From Gammaproteobacteria bacterium (lineage in GTDB: Bacteria > Pseudomonadota > Gammaproteobacteria > Pseudomonadales > Halieaceae): a DNA stretch of 55,621 nucleotides. Location: positions 1-55,621 of the forward strand of contig JAUIEP010000014.1 in NCBI GenBank assembly GCA_030428835.1. Direction: 5' to 3'. This document shows positions 8,873 to 17,290 of this stretch, in pieces. The notes below the pieces were generated by a model. That model was not told where the DNA came from. It saw only the letters and a list, made by a program, of their open reading frames with translations, and ran no database searches. Position 1 is the stretch's first letter. Each line of letters opens with the position of its first letter. The position numbers were made by a program, and so were the translations under genes.

Positions 8873-9239
8873 CATCCCCGGGGACATACTGGCGCGTGAG
8901 GAACAGCGTTGTCGCGCGTTGCTCGACGCCGACATCGACGCGCTGGGCGAATTGCTGTCCGACCGCCTGGTGTTCGCCCACGCCACTGCCAGGTACGAGG
9001 ACAAGACGAGTCTGTTGCAAAAGATGGGTGAGGGCAACATCGTCTACAACACGCTCGAGGTCACGGAGCAGCGCGTCATCGAACTCGGCGACAGCGCGCT
9101 GCTGCTGTCGCGCCTCACCGCGGACGTGAGCGTCGGCGGCCAGCCGCGGCGGATCGACAACCGCACCCTGTCCGTGTGGACGCGCGAGGACGACTGCTGG
9201 CGCCTCGTCGCCTACCAGCCCACCGCGATTCCCGCCTAG
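8862..9239 (+). CDS. NTF2/SnoaL-like protein (DUF4440 type)
   Basis: A 125-residue small alpha+beta-barrel type protein. The visible pattern is a helix EEQRCRALLDADIDALGELLSDRLVFAH, a central strand region and the end WTREDDCWRLVAYQPT, typical of DUF4440/SnoaL-like folds. ATG 8862 overlaps the monooxygenase stop, and GGAG lies about 10 bases upstream, so the two are translationally linked. Relatives include ketosteroid-isomerase-fold enzymes, but no catalytic pair can be assigned. Role in the pathway unknown; isomerase, dehydratase or ligand-binding are possible. Confidence 0.75.
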   Translation: MSSNIPGDILAREEQRCRALLDADIDALGELLSDRLVFAHATARYEDKTSLLQKMGEGNIVYNTLEVTEQRVIELGDSALLLSRLTADVSVGGQPRRIDNRTLSVWTREDDCWRLVAYQPTAIPA

Positions 9240-9247
9240 CCACCCGC

Positions 9248-10231
9248 ATGTACCTGGCGCTCGACAGCCACGAACAGGAAATCGCGAACGCCGCGGCCGC
9301 TTTCCTGCGCGCGGAGTTCCCGCTCGCGCGCCTGCACGCGCGCCGCGACGACGACGCACGGCTCGCGGAGTTCTCGACACTCGGCTGGTTCGGCCTCGCC
9401 GTGGCCGAGGAGCGCGGCGGCAGCGGCCTCGGTGTCATAGAGCAGATGTTGTTTTTCCTCGAGCTCGGCCGCGTGGCGGGCCCGTTCGGCGTGCTCCCGC
9501 AGGCGCTCGCGCTGCAAGTGGCGGCAGACGAGCCGGAACTGCTGCGCGCGTTGCTGGCGGGCGAGGAGAACGTGGCGCTGCTGGTGGAACGGGACGGCAG
9601 TGGCGCGCGCGGCCTCGGCGGGGACAACTGCCGCTACGCGCTGGAGCTGACGGCGGGTGAGTCAACGCTGTTCCGGCTCGCGCGCGAGCAGTGCGATGAC
9701 GTGCCCTGCCTCGACCGCTCCGTGGTGATGTTCAAAACACCCGCGAGCGCGCTGCAGACTGTCGCGCGCGTCACCGGGGACGGCCTGTGGCTGCGCGCGC
9801 AGGTCTGCGTGTCCGCCATGCTGCTCGGTGCGGCGGCGAGCGCGCTGGACATGATCACCGGCTACGCGAAAGAGCGCGAGACCTTCGGTCGCCCCATCGG
9901 GGCCTACCAGGCGGTGCGTCACCCCTGCGCTGACATGGCGGTGCGGGTCGAGAGCGCCCGCTGCCAGCTCTACTACGCGGCGGCCGCGCTCGCGGCCGGC
10001 CACGACGACGCGGCCCTGCAGGTCGCCGCCGCGCGCCTGGTGGCCCAGCACGCCGCGCGCGCCAACACCGACGCCAACATCCAGCTGCACGGCGGCATCG
10101 GCGTGACCGACGAATTCAGCGCGCACCTGCTGTTGAAGCGCGCCAACCTGCTGTGGCGCCTGTTCGGCTCCGGTCGCGATCGTGCGCGAACGCTGTTGCA
10201 GGTCGACGACCTCGACGGGGCGGGGAGCTGA
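9248..10231 (+). CDS. Acyl-CoA dehydrogenase, short subunit of a probable heteromeric pair
   Basis: A 327-residue acyl-CoA dehydrogenase-family protein, shorter than the usual 380. It shows the N-terminal helical domain (ANAAAAFLRAEF), the poorly conserved middle domain and the C-terminal AKERETFGRPIGAYQAVRH and IQLHGGIGVTDEF motifs. It is followed after 3 bases by a second dehydrogenase gene. Such adjacent, unequal pairs form alpha2beta2 enzymes in mycobacterial sterol side-chain degradation (FadE28/FadE29 type), where one subunit supplies the catalytic base and the other part of the FAD site. That assembly here is inference. ATG 9248 starts at the conserved N-terminus. Confidence 0.85.
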   Translation: MYLALDSHEQEIANAAAAFLRAEFPLARLHARRDDDARLAEFSTLGWFGLAVAEERGGSGLGVIEQMLFFLELGRVAGPFGVLPQALALQVAADEPELLRALLAGEENVALLVERDGSGARGLGGDNCRYALELTAGESTLFRLAREQCDDVPCLDRSVVMFKTPASALQTVARVTGDGLWLRAQVCVSAMLLGAAASALDMITGYAKERETFGRPIGAYQAVRHPCADMAVRVESARCQLYYAAAALAAGHDDAALQVAAARLVAQHAARANTDANIQLHGGIGVTDEFSAHLLLKRANLLWRLFGSGRDRARTLLQVDDLDGAGS

Positions 10232-10234
10232 CGC

Positions 10235-11413
10235 GTGGACCTGCACTACAGCGAACAGGAACTGCAGTTCCGCGCGCGTGCGCGGCAGTGGCTGCAGGAC
10301 AATATTCCGCGCCAGCCGCGCCCGGTCGGGGGCGAGGCCATGGCGCAGTTCGACCGCGACTGGCAGCGGCGCCTGTTCGAACACGGCTGGGCCGGCATCA
10401 ACTGGCCGGAGGAATACGGCGGGCTCGGCCTGTCGGCCATCCAGCAGGTTATCTGGTACGAGGAGTGCGCGCGCGCCGGCGCGCCGCACTTCATCAATAC
10501 GACGTATGTCGCGCTGATGCACGCGGGTCCCACGATCATCGCCTGTGGCACGCCACAGCAGAAGCAGTTTCACCTGCCGCGCATCCTGTCGGGCGAGAGC
10601 CTGTGGTGCCAGGGCTTCTCGGAGCCCAACGCGGGTTCGGACCTCGCCTCGCTCAAGACCACGGGCGCGGTCGACGGCGACGACCTGGTGATCAACGGCA
10701 CCAAGACCTGGACCACGGACGGCCAGCACGCCGACTTCCAGGAGTTGCTGGTGCGCACCACGCCGGGCTCGGAGCGCCACCGGGGACTGACCTGGGTGAT
10801 CTGCGACATGCGCGCGCCGGGCATCACGGTGCAGCCGATCCGCACCATGCTCGGCGACGAGCACGTCAACACCACGTTCTACGACGATGTGCGAATACCG
10901 CTTGCGAATGTCGTGGGCGAGATCGGCGGTGGCTGGCGCACGGCCATGTCCACGCTCGGCTTCGAGCGCGGTACCGGTTTCATCGGCGAACAGCTCGCGT
11001 TGTACGAGCGCGTCAACCAGGCCATCAAGCTTGCCGGCAGGACGCGCCTGGAAGGCGGCGGCCTGGCGATCGACGACAGCGACTTCGCGGCACGCCTCGC
11101 GCTGATCAAGGCCGACACCCTGGCGATCCGCGCCATGACGCTCGCGCAGATCAGCGAACTGCGCGAGGGCGACAACCCGGGGCCGAAGGGTTCGATGATG
11201 AAACTCATGGTGACCGGCACCGCCAAGGCGCTCAGCCACCTCGTGGCGGACATGCTCGGCTGGGAGTTCCTGGAATACAACGACAACCGCAACGAGCACC
11301 CGCTGACCTACGACTACCTGTGGAGCTGGGTGTACACCATCGCTGGCGGCACCTCCGAGATACAGCGCGAGATTATCGCCGACCAGATGCTGGAGCTGCC
11401 CCGTGCGCGTTAG
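10235..11413 (+). CDS. Acyl-CoA dehydrogenase, second subunit of the pair
   Basis: A full-length (392-residue) acyl-CoA dehydrogenase. Motifs: GINWPEEYGGLGLS, QGFSEPNAGSDLASLKTT (FAD/substrate-binding loop), INGTKTWTTDGQHAD, and the terminal IAGGTSEIQREIIADQMLELPR. It starts with GTG 10235 three bases after the previous stop. With the short neighbour it probably makes one heteromeric enzyme acting on a bulky acyl-CoA; electrons would go to ETF, whose genes are not in the window. Confidence 0.9.
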   Translation: MDLHYSEQELQFRARARQWLQDNIPRQPRPVGGEAMAQFDRDWQRRLFEHGWAGINWPEEYGGLGLSAIQQVIWYEECARAGAPHFINTTYVALMHAGPTIIACGTPQQKQFHLPRILSGESLWCQGFSEPNAGSDLASLKTTGAVDGDDLVINGTKTWTTDGQHADFQELLVRTTPGSERHRGLTWVICDMRAPGITVQPIRTMLGDEHVNTTFYDDVRIPLANVVGEIGGGWRTAMSTLGFERGTGFIGEQLALYERVNQAIKLAGRTRLEGGGLAIDDSDFAARLALIKADTLAIRAMTLAQISELREGDNPGPKGSMMKLMVTGTAKALSHLVADMLGWEFLEYNDNRNEHPLTYDYLWSWVYTIAGGTSEIQREIIADQMLELPRAR

Positions 11414-11414
11414 C

Positions 11415-11438
11415 GGCCTGAGACTTTTTCAACAGGCC
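11415..11438. repeat. Small inverted repeat between dehydrogenase and ligase genes
   Basis: GGCCTG (11415-11420) and CAGGCC (11433-11438) flank a 12-base loop containing TTTTT. It starts just after the dehydrogenase stop. It could be a weak attenuator or an old element end; there is no T-tail after the stem and no second copy in the window. Confidence 0.25.
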
Positions 11439-11482
11439 ACCAGGCTTTGGATGGAACAATTGCATTTCCTGGGCCGCCACGC

Positions 11483-13162
11483 GTGAACTGGACACTGCGC
11501 GAGGACTGCAGCGGCTTTCGCGTGCGCTGGTCGGAAGAACTCGCGACGCGCTGGCTGCGCGAGGGGCACTGGCAGCCGGGCACACTCGCCGACGTGGCCG
11601 GGCAACAGACCCGCGCGGACCCGGCGCGCACGTTACTGATCGAGGGCGACCGCCGCATTACACGCGGCGAGGTCCACGACGGCGCCCTGCGGCTGGCGGG
11701 CTACCTGCACGCGCGCGGGGCGCGGCCGGGTCAGGTGGTGGCGCTGCAGTTGCCGAACTGGTTTGAGACCGCCGTCATCGTGCTGGCCGCGCGCATGCTG
11801 GGCCTCGTCATCAACCCGATCCCGCCGATTTACCGCGAGGCCGAGCTGCGCTACATGCTCGCGGCGACCCGCGCCCGCTTCCTGTTCATTCCCGCGCAGT
11901 TCCGCAACTGTGATTACCGCGCGATGGTCGCGACGCTGCGTCCGGAACTGCCCGACCTCGAGGCGGTCGTCGTCCTGCGCGGCGAGGCGGGGCAGGATAC
12001 GGCCTGGCCGCAGGTGGTGGCGGGCGAGCCGCTCGCGACGCTGCCCGAGGTCGATCCCGCCGCGGTGTTCATGGTGATGTTCACGTCGGGCACCACCGGT
12101 CGCGCCAAGGGCGTGCTGCAGACGCACTACACCTTCGGTTACAAGGCGCGGCAGATGATCGCGGCCTGGCACGTAGACGAGCGCGACGTGATCTTCATGC
12201 CGTCGCCGGTCACCCACATCACCGGCGCGATCTGGGCGTTCGATATTCCCTGGCTGTCGGGCGCGCCGGCAGTCCTGCTGGACGTCTGGGACGCCGACGA
12301 CGGGATCGAGGCGATCCGGCGCCACGGCTGCACCATCAGCGGCGGCGCCACACCGTTCCTGCAGCAGCTCCTGGCCGCCAGCGCGGACCGGCGCGAGTCG
12401 CTCGCCTCCCTGAAGACATTTTTCTGCGGCGGCACCTCGGTGTCGCCGCAGCTCATCCGGGAAGTCTCGGGAGCCTTCCCGAACTGCCTGTTTTTCCGGG
12501 CCTACGGCTCCACCGAGGTGATGACGGTCACCCTGGGCATCTCCTCCCGCGAGGAGGCCGCGCTGGGCGCAGAGACCGACGGCGTGGTGCGTCCGCCGAT
12601 CGAGGTGCGGCTGGTCGACGACGCGGGTCGTGTCATCAGCGAGGACGGCGTGGAGGGCGAGATACTGGCCCGCGGTCCCGAGCAGTTCGCCGGCTACCTC
12701 GACCCGCGCGACAACGAGGGCGCCTTCGACGACGAGGGTTTCTTCCGCATGGGCGACCTGGGTTGCTGGAGTCACGGCAACTACCTCGTGATCACCGGGC
12801 GCAAGAAGGACATTATTATTCGATCCGGCGAGAACATCAGCCCGAAGGAAGTCGAGGATGTCCTGCTGGCGCATCCTGCCGTGGCGGAGGTCGCCGTGGT
12901 CGCCATGCCGAGCGCGACCACGGGCGAGATGGGCTGCGCATTCGTCGCGCCGGCCGCGGGAGCCGCGTTTGACCTGGCGGAAATGCAGCGCTTCCTGACG
13001 CAGGCGGGGCTGGCGAAACAGAAGTTCCCGGAGTGGCTGGAGCTCGTCGACGACTTCCCGCGCGTGCCCTCGGGCAAGGTGCGCAAGGACCTGTTGCGCG
13101 AGCGGGCGCGCGACATCGCGTCGGCGCAATGTGCACGGACCGAAGCGGAGACAAGCGAGTGA
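11483..13162 (+). CDS. AMP-dependent acyl-CoA ligase (cyclohexanecarboxylate-CoA ligase-like)
   Basis: A complete adenylate-forming ligase (559 residues from GTG 11483; a TTG at 11447 would add 12). Canonical motifs are all present: MFTSGTTGRAKGV P-loop near residue 199, AYGSTEVMT near 341, FFRMGDLG, GRKKDIIIRSGENISPKEVE and the A10 lysine in PSGKVRKDLL near 530. Unlike the first ligase in this cluster its length and motif spacing are normal. Overall it resembles cyclohexanecarboxylate/fatty-acyl CoA ligases. It would activate a carboxylate pathway intermediate. The stop overlaps the next start (GTGA). Confidence 0.88.
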   Translation: MNWTLREDCSGFRVRWSEELATRWLREGHWQPGTLADVAGQQTRADPARTLLIEGDRRITRGEVHDGALRLAGYLHARGARPGQVVALQLPNWFETAVIVLAARMLGLVINPIPPIYREAELRYMLAATRARFLFIPAQFRNCDYRAMVATLRPELPDLEAVVVLRGEAGQDTAWPQVVAGEPLATLPEVDPAAVFMVMFTSGTTGRAKGVLQTHYTFGYKARQMIAAWHVDERDVIFMPSPVTHITGAIWAFDIPWLSGAPAVLLDVWDADDGIEAIRRHGCTISGGATPFLQQLLAASADRRESLASLKTFFCGGTSVSPQLIREVSGAFPNCLFFRAYGSTEVMTVTLGISSREEAALGAETDGVVRPPIEVRLVDDAGRVISEDGVEGEILARGPEQFAGYLDPRDNEGAFDDEGFFRMGDLGCWSHGNYLVITGRKKDIIIRSGENISPKEVEDVLLAHPAVAEVAVVAMPSATTGEMGCAFVAPAAGAAFDLAEMQRFLTQAGLAKQKFPEWLELVDDFPRVPSGKVRKDLLRERARDIASAQCARTEAETSE

Positions 13163-13560
13163 GCAAGATCAGTATCGAGAACCGCCTGGCGATCCACGAA
13201 CTCATTGCCGAGTATTCGCACCGGGTGGACAACTACCGTGGCGAGGACTGGGCTGAGTTGTTCGTGGAGGACGGCCGGCTGACCGGCGTGGACCCGCCCA
13301 TGGAGGGGCGGCAGGCCTTCATCGACCAGTCCGCGCGCCTGCTCGGAGGCCCCACGGAATACCGCCACCTCATCACCAACGTCTACGTGTTGCCGGGCGC
13401 CACCGACGAGCGCGCCGGTGCAATGGCCTACGGCACCGTTGCCGACTGGGGTGTGTCGCCGCCGAAGATGGCGATATTCGTGGAGTACCGCTTCGACCTG
13501 GTGCGACGCGATGGCGAGTGGAAGATCGCCGAGATAGCGATACGCAGGCCCTACGAGTAG
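13159..13560 (+). CDS. SnoaL/NTF2-like protein
   Basis: A 133-residue protein with the NTF2-like layout: N-terminal helix ENRLAIHELIAEYSHRVDN, then EDWAELFVEDGRL, and a closing strand with DGEWKIAEIAIRRPYE. GTG 13159 overlaps the ligase stop codon, with GGAG 8 bases upstream. This fold includes small dehydratases (scytalone dehydratase/SnoaL-like_4) and isomerases; a Tyr-His-rich start (IHELIAEYSHRVD) is common in the dehydratase-like branch. A role as isomerase or dehydratase in ring breakdown is inference. Confidence 0.78.
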   Translation: MSKISIENRLAIHELIAEYSHRVDNYRGEDWAELFVEDGRLTGVDPPMEGRQAFIDQSARLLGGPTEYRHLITNVYVLPGATDERAGAMAYGTVADWGVSPPKMAIFVEYRFDLVRRDGEWKIAEIAIRRPYE

Positions 13561-13646
13561 TCGCGCGAGGTCGACGCGGGCGAATTGCGTCGGTCGCGCC
13601 GGATAGGTAGGCTCACCAACTCCTTTTTTCAGTTGAGGTTAACGCA

Positions 13647-14477
13647 ATGTCTGACACGGTACTGTACGAGGTGCGCGAGCACATCGCATTCATCACCCTG
13701 AACCGGCCCGACGTGCACAATGCACAGAACCCCGAGCTGCTCGCCGCGCTCGACGACTGCTGGACGCGCGCGGCGCAGGACGACGACGTCAAGGTGATCC
13801 TGCTGCAGGCCAACGGGCGCAACTTCTCCGCCGGGCACGACCTCGCCGTACCGGAGGACCGCAAGTCCGACCCCTTTTCCAACTTCGACTATAAGGAGCG
13901 CGGCGTCGCCGGACAGTACCTCTGGGAGCACGCGCACTACTTCGAGTACAGCCGCCGCTGGCGCAACAACCCGAAGCCATCGATCGCCGCCGTGCAGGGC
14001 GCCTGCATCGCGGCGGGCCTGATGCTGTGCTGGCCCTGCGACCTGATCGTCGCCGCCGACAACGCCTGGTTCAGCGACCCCACCCTGATGATGGGCATCG
14101 CGGGTGTCGAGTACCACGGCCACACCTGGGAACTGGGGCCGCGCAAGGCCAAGCAGATGCTGTTCACCTCGGACAGGCTCGGCGCGCAGGAAGCGCACAG
14201 CCTGGGCATGGTGAACGAGGTGGTGCCGCTCGACGAGCTGCAGGACTTCGCGCTGCAACTGGCGCAGAAGGTGGCGGAGAAGGACCTGTTCTCCCTGGTC
14301 ATGGCCAAGCGCGTCGTCAACCAGACCACCGACATCATGGGCCAGCCGGCGGCGCTGCAGGCCGGCTTCGACCTGCACGAGATGGGGCACGCCCAGTGCC
14401 TCGCGCGTTCCGGCGGCAAGACCGCGGTCCTGACGCGCGACGTCGCGGAATTGCGCAAGAAGAACACACAGTCCTGA
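13647..14477 (+). CDS. Enoyl-CoA hydratase/isomerase family (crotonase) protein without the usual glutamates
   Basis: A 276-residue crotonase-fold protein: NRPDVHNAQN and the oxyanion-hole segment FSAGHDL near residues 60-65, then AGLMLCWPCDLIVAADNAWFSD around 123-144. In hydratases two glutamates (rat E144 and E164) act as acid/base; the aligned positions here are M126 and T146, so ordinary hydration is unlikely. Other crotonases (isomerases, ring-opening hydrolases, decarboxylases) use different residues, so it may do a different reaction on a CoA thioester. GAGG precedes the ATG. Confidence 0.82.
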   Translation: MSDTVLYEVREHIAFITLNRPDVHNAQNPELLAALDDCWTRAAQDDDVKVILLQANGRNFSAGHDLAVPEDRKSDPFSNFDYKERGVAGQYLWEHAHYFEYSRRWRNNPKPSIAAVQGACIAAGLMLCWPCDLIVAADNAWFSDPTLMMGIAGVEYHGHTWELGPRKAKQMLFTSDRLGAQEAHSLGMVNEVVPLDELQDFALQLAQKVAEKDLFSLVMAKRVVNQTTDIMGQPAALQAGFDLHEMGHAQCLARSGGKTAVLTRDVAELRKKNTQS

Positions 14478-14502
14478 TAACGACAGAACAAGGAACATAC
14501 CC

Positions 14503-15336
14503 ATGAATCACCTGGCCGACAGGGTCATCGCGATCACCGGTGCGGGCGGCGGCTTCGGCCGGCTCGTGGCGAGCAAGGCGGCCGCGCAGGGCGCGGCGGT
14601 GGTCGCGGCGGATATCGACGCGCAGGCGGCGGCGGACACCGTGGCCGCGATCGAGGAGGCGGGCGGTCGGGCCTGCGCGATCGGCGCCGACGTCACCGTG
14701 GCCTCCGACATGACGGCCGTGGTGCAGGCGGGCATCGGGCAGTTTGGCGGGATCGACGTGATGGTCAACAACGCGGGCACCATGCCGCTGGCGTACTACG
14801 CCGACCACGCCGCGGCCCTGGAGGCCTGGCACCGCTGCATCGACATCAATTTCAAGGGGGTATTGAACGGCATCGTCGCGGTGCACGACCACATGATCGA
14901 GCGCGGCCGGGGGCACATCGTCAACCTGTCCTCTATCTACGGCAACTACCCGGTGCCGGGCGGCGCCGTGTATGCGGCGACCAAGGCGGCGGTCAATGTG
15001 CTGTCGGAGGCGCTGCGCCAGGAGTCACAGGGCCGCATCAAGGTGACCACCATACGGCCCACCGGCGTGCCGACCACCGGCATCGGCGGCGCCGTGGTCA
15101 ACTTCGAGGCGGGCGGCGGCATCATGGGCACCAACGTCGACGCGTTCGCCGAGCGCTTCACCGCGATTCTCGAGGGCACCGGCGAGGCGGGCTGGACCGA
15201 CCCGGATTCCGTGGAATTCTTCGCGCTCGAACCCGGGCAGCTTGCGGACCAGATTATCTATGCCATCAACCAGCCCTGGGGCGTGTCGATCAGCGACCTG
15301 ACCGTACGCGCCAGCGGCGATATGTACATGATCTGA
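14503..15336 (+). CDS. Short-chain dehydrogenase/reductase
   Basis: A 277-residue SDR oxidoreductase. The nucleotide-binding TGAGGGFG is at 12-19, the NNAG motif follows, and the catalytic set is S144, Y157 and K161 (spacing S-13-Y-3-K as in classical SDRs). An acidic residue (DID) after the second strand suggests NAD(H) preference. AAGGA lies about 9 bases before ATG. In the pathway it probably oxidises or reduces a hydroxyl/keto group on the ring or on a 3-hydroxyacyl-CoA. Confidence 0.88.
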   Translation: MNHLADRVIAITGAGGGFGRLVASKAAAQGAAVVAADIDAQAAADTVAAIEEAGGRACAIGADVTVASDMTAVVQAGIGQFGGIDVMVNNAGTMPLAYYADHAAALEAWHRCIDINFKGVLNGIVAVHDHMIERGRGHIVNLSSIYGNYPVPGGAVYAATKAAVNVLSEALRQESQGRIKVTTIRPTGVPTTGIGGAVVNFEAGGGIMGTNVDAFAERFTAILEGTGEAGWTDPDSVEFFALEPGQLADQIIYAINQPWGVSISDLTVRASGDMYMI

Positions 15337-15344
15337 GGCGGCCC

Positions 15345-16139
15345 GTGAGTAAACCTGAAAAACCTGGAAAAGGGCCGGAGGGCATCTTCAAGGAGTTCGG
15401 CCTCGTCATCGAGACGCGCGCGGATGACCTGTGGGGCGAGGCGCCGCTGTCGCGCGGCATGTACCTTGACGACTCGGGCGCGTTGCGCATGTCGATGCTG
15501 GTGACCTGGGCCGACATGATCTTCGGCGTCATCGCCATCAAGGCTATCGCGCCCAGCGTCCCGGTCACGCTGGAGATGGACATCCACCTGTTCCGGCCCG
15601 TGCGCGACATCGAGCAGATCGGCATGCGCGCACGCCTGTCGAAGGCGGGCAAGACGGTGCTCGTATTCGGTATCGATTTCTACGACGCAAACGGCGCGCA
15701 CCTGGGCTTCGGCCACAGCATGTTCATGGCGCTGCCGGACCCGAACTTCTCGCTGCCGCCGGGCGACTGGGCGGTGCGCCGCTTCGCGCAGCGTCGTGGC
15801 GAACTGCTGGCGCAGCCGCTGGCGCAGCGCGTGGGCTGCGGGATCAGCGAACCCGGCCGCGCCGTGCTGCCAAAACAGCGCGACATCGGCAACACCACGG
15901 GTGCGATCAACGGCGGCATCCTGGCCGTGCCAATCGAAGATGCCGCGCTCAGTGCGGCGCCCCCCGGCGCCTCGCTGTCCTCGCTGCTGATCCGCTACCT
16001 GCGCCCCGTGCGCGAGGGGCCGGCCATCGCCGTCGCCGATGTCGAGGGCGACCTCGCCCGCGTCGAGGTATTCGACGGGGAGGGCGACGTGCTGTCGATC
16101 AGCGCCACGGCGCGACTGTTTCCGGCGGAACCCGCGTAG
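15345..16139 (+). CDS. Double hot-dog, PaaI/thioesterase-like protein
   Basis: A 264-residue protein with two hot-dog-like halves: a helix WADMIFGVIAIKAIAPSVPVTLEMDIHLFRP in the first half, and a matching NTTGAINGGILAVPIEDAALSA plus LLIRYLRPVREGPAIAVADVEG in the second. Such proteins are acyl-CoA thioesterases or dehydratases. GTG 15345 follows the SDR stop by 8 bases with GAGG well placed. It may release CoA from pathway intermediates; substrate unknown. No clear catalytic Asp/Glu can be fixed by eye. Confidence 0.7.
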   Translation: MSKPEKPGKGPEGIFKEFGLVIETRADDLWGEAPLSRGMYLDDSGALRMSMLVTWADMIFGVIAIKAIAPSVPVTLEMDIHLFRPVRDIEQIGMRARLSKAGKTVLVFGIDFYDANGAHLGFGHSMFMALPDPNFSLPPGDWAVRRFAQRRGELLAQPLAQRVGCGISEPGRAVLPKQRDIGNTTGAINGGILAVPIEDAALSAAPPGASLSSLLIRYLRPVREGPAIAVADVEGDLARVEVFDGEGDVLSISATARLFPAEPA

Positions 16140-16186
16140 CCACTAACGAGCCTGCGGTACGCCGGATAAAAAAGGAGAGCGTTTGT

Positions 16187-17260
16187 ATGGGTCATCGAGT
16201 CGTCCACTGGGGTACCGGCAACGTGGGTTACCACGCGCTGCGGGCCACACTGCGCAACCCGCACCTGGAACTGGTCGGCCTGCACGCGCACAGCGCGGGC
16301 AAGATCGGCAGGGACGCGGGCGAGATCGCCGGGCTGGAAATGCGCACCGGCGTGCTCGCCACCGACGACGTCGACGCGTTGCTGGCGCTGGCGCCCGACG
16401 CGGTGGTCTACACCGCGAACGGCGAACTGCGCCCGGATGCAGCCGTCGCCGATATGGCGCGCATCCTGCGCGCGGGCATCAACGTGGTCGGCGTCGCGCT
16501 CATCTACCTGATCTACCCGCCGCACGCCGACGCGGCCCTGCGCGAGCCGCTCGAGCGGGCCTGCCGCGAAGGCAACAGCACGCTGTTCATCAACGGCGTG
16601 GACCCGGGCTTCTCCGGCGACGTGCTGCCCCTGTCCGCCCTGCAGGTCGCCGACCAGGTGCAGGAGATCCGCGTGCAGGAAATCTGCGACTACGGCACGT
16701 ACGAGGATCCCGATTTCACGGGCGTCGCCTTCGGTTTCGGCCAGCCGCCCGAGGCCGAGCCGATCATGGCCATGCCGGGCATGCTAGCCGGCGGCTGGGG
16801 CGGGATGCTCGAACTGGTGGCCAGGGCGATCGGGGTGGCGATCGAGGGCGTGGAGGAGGTCTTCGAACGGCACTACGCGCAGGAGGATTTCGAGTGCGCC
16901 ATGATGCCGGTCGCGAAGGGCACCTGTTCGGCGGCGCACTTCGAAGTGCGCGGCATGGTCGGCGGCAGGCCCCTGATCATCGCGGAGCACGTCAATCGCC
17001 TGCGCAGTACCGAGGCCTCGCACTGGCCCTCGGCGCCCCAGGGGCGCTCCGGCGTGCACCGCGTCATCGTCACCGGTAACCCGTCCGTGCAGATGGAGTG
17101 CTTCGTCACGGGAGAAGACGGCGACCACAACACCGGCGGTGTGCAGGCGACCGCGCTGCGCGTCACGAACGCCATACCGGCGGTGGTCGCACACGCACCG
17201 GGCATGATCTCAACGCTGGACCTGCCGCTCACGCCCGCGCGCAATATCGCTGCGCTTTGA
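16187..17260 (+). CDS. Dihydrodipicolinate-reductase-like NAD(P)-dependent oxidoreductase
   Basis: A 357-residue protein beginning with a Rossmann motif, HWGTGNVGYHAL, and a DapB-like N-terminal fold (DDVDALLALAPDAVVYTANG). The C-terminal half is not that of true DapB and resembles the broad family annotated as dihydrodipicolinate reductase or 2,4-diaminopentanoate dehydrogenase-like proteins, which recur in CoA-dependent degradation clusters. It has the best ribosome site of the cluster (AAGGAGAG, 8 bases before ATG). It is the last gene of the plus-strand run. Substrate unknown. Confidence 0.75.
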   Translation: MGHRVVHWGTGNVGYHALRATLRNPHLELVGLHAHSAGKIGRDAGEIAGLEMRTGVLATDDVDALLALAPDAVVYTANGELRPDAAVADMARILRAGINVVGVALIYLIYPPHADAALREPLERACREGNSTLFINGVDPGFSGDVLPLSALQVADQVQEIRVQEICDYGTYEDPDFTGVAFGFGQPPEAEPIMAMPGMLAGGWGGMLELVARAIGVAIEGVEEVFERHYAQEDFECAMMPVAKGTCSAAHFEVRGMVGGRPLIIAEHVNRLRSTEASHWPSAPQGRSGVHRVIVTGNPSVQMECFVTGEDGDHNTGGVQATALRVTNAIPAVVAHAPGMISTLDLPLTPARNIAAL

Positions 17261-17290
17261 CCGGTGCGCCGACGCCGTGACGTCCGGTCA
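17258..17290. terminator. Possible bidirectional stem-loop between convergent genes
   Basis: TGACCGG (17258-17264) and CCGGTCA (17284-17290) form a 7-base stem that includes the stop codons of both convergent genes. There is no T-run, so terminator strength is doubtful. Confidence 0.3.

Noticed and set aside
16183-17079. An alternative plus frame overlapping the dihydrodipicolinate-reductase-like gene
   Set aside because: Arg/Gly-rich out-of-frame translation of the same DNA; the true frame has a Rossmann motif and a strong ribosome site.
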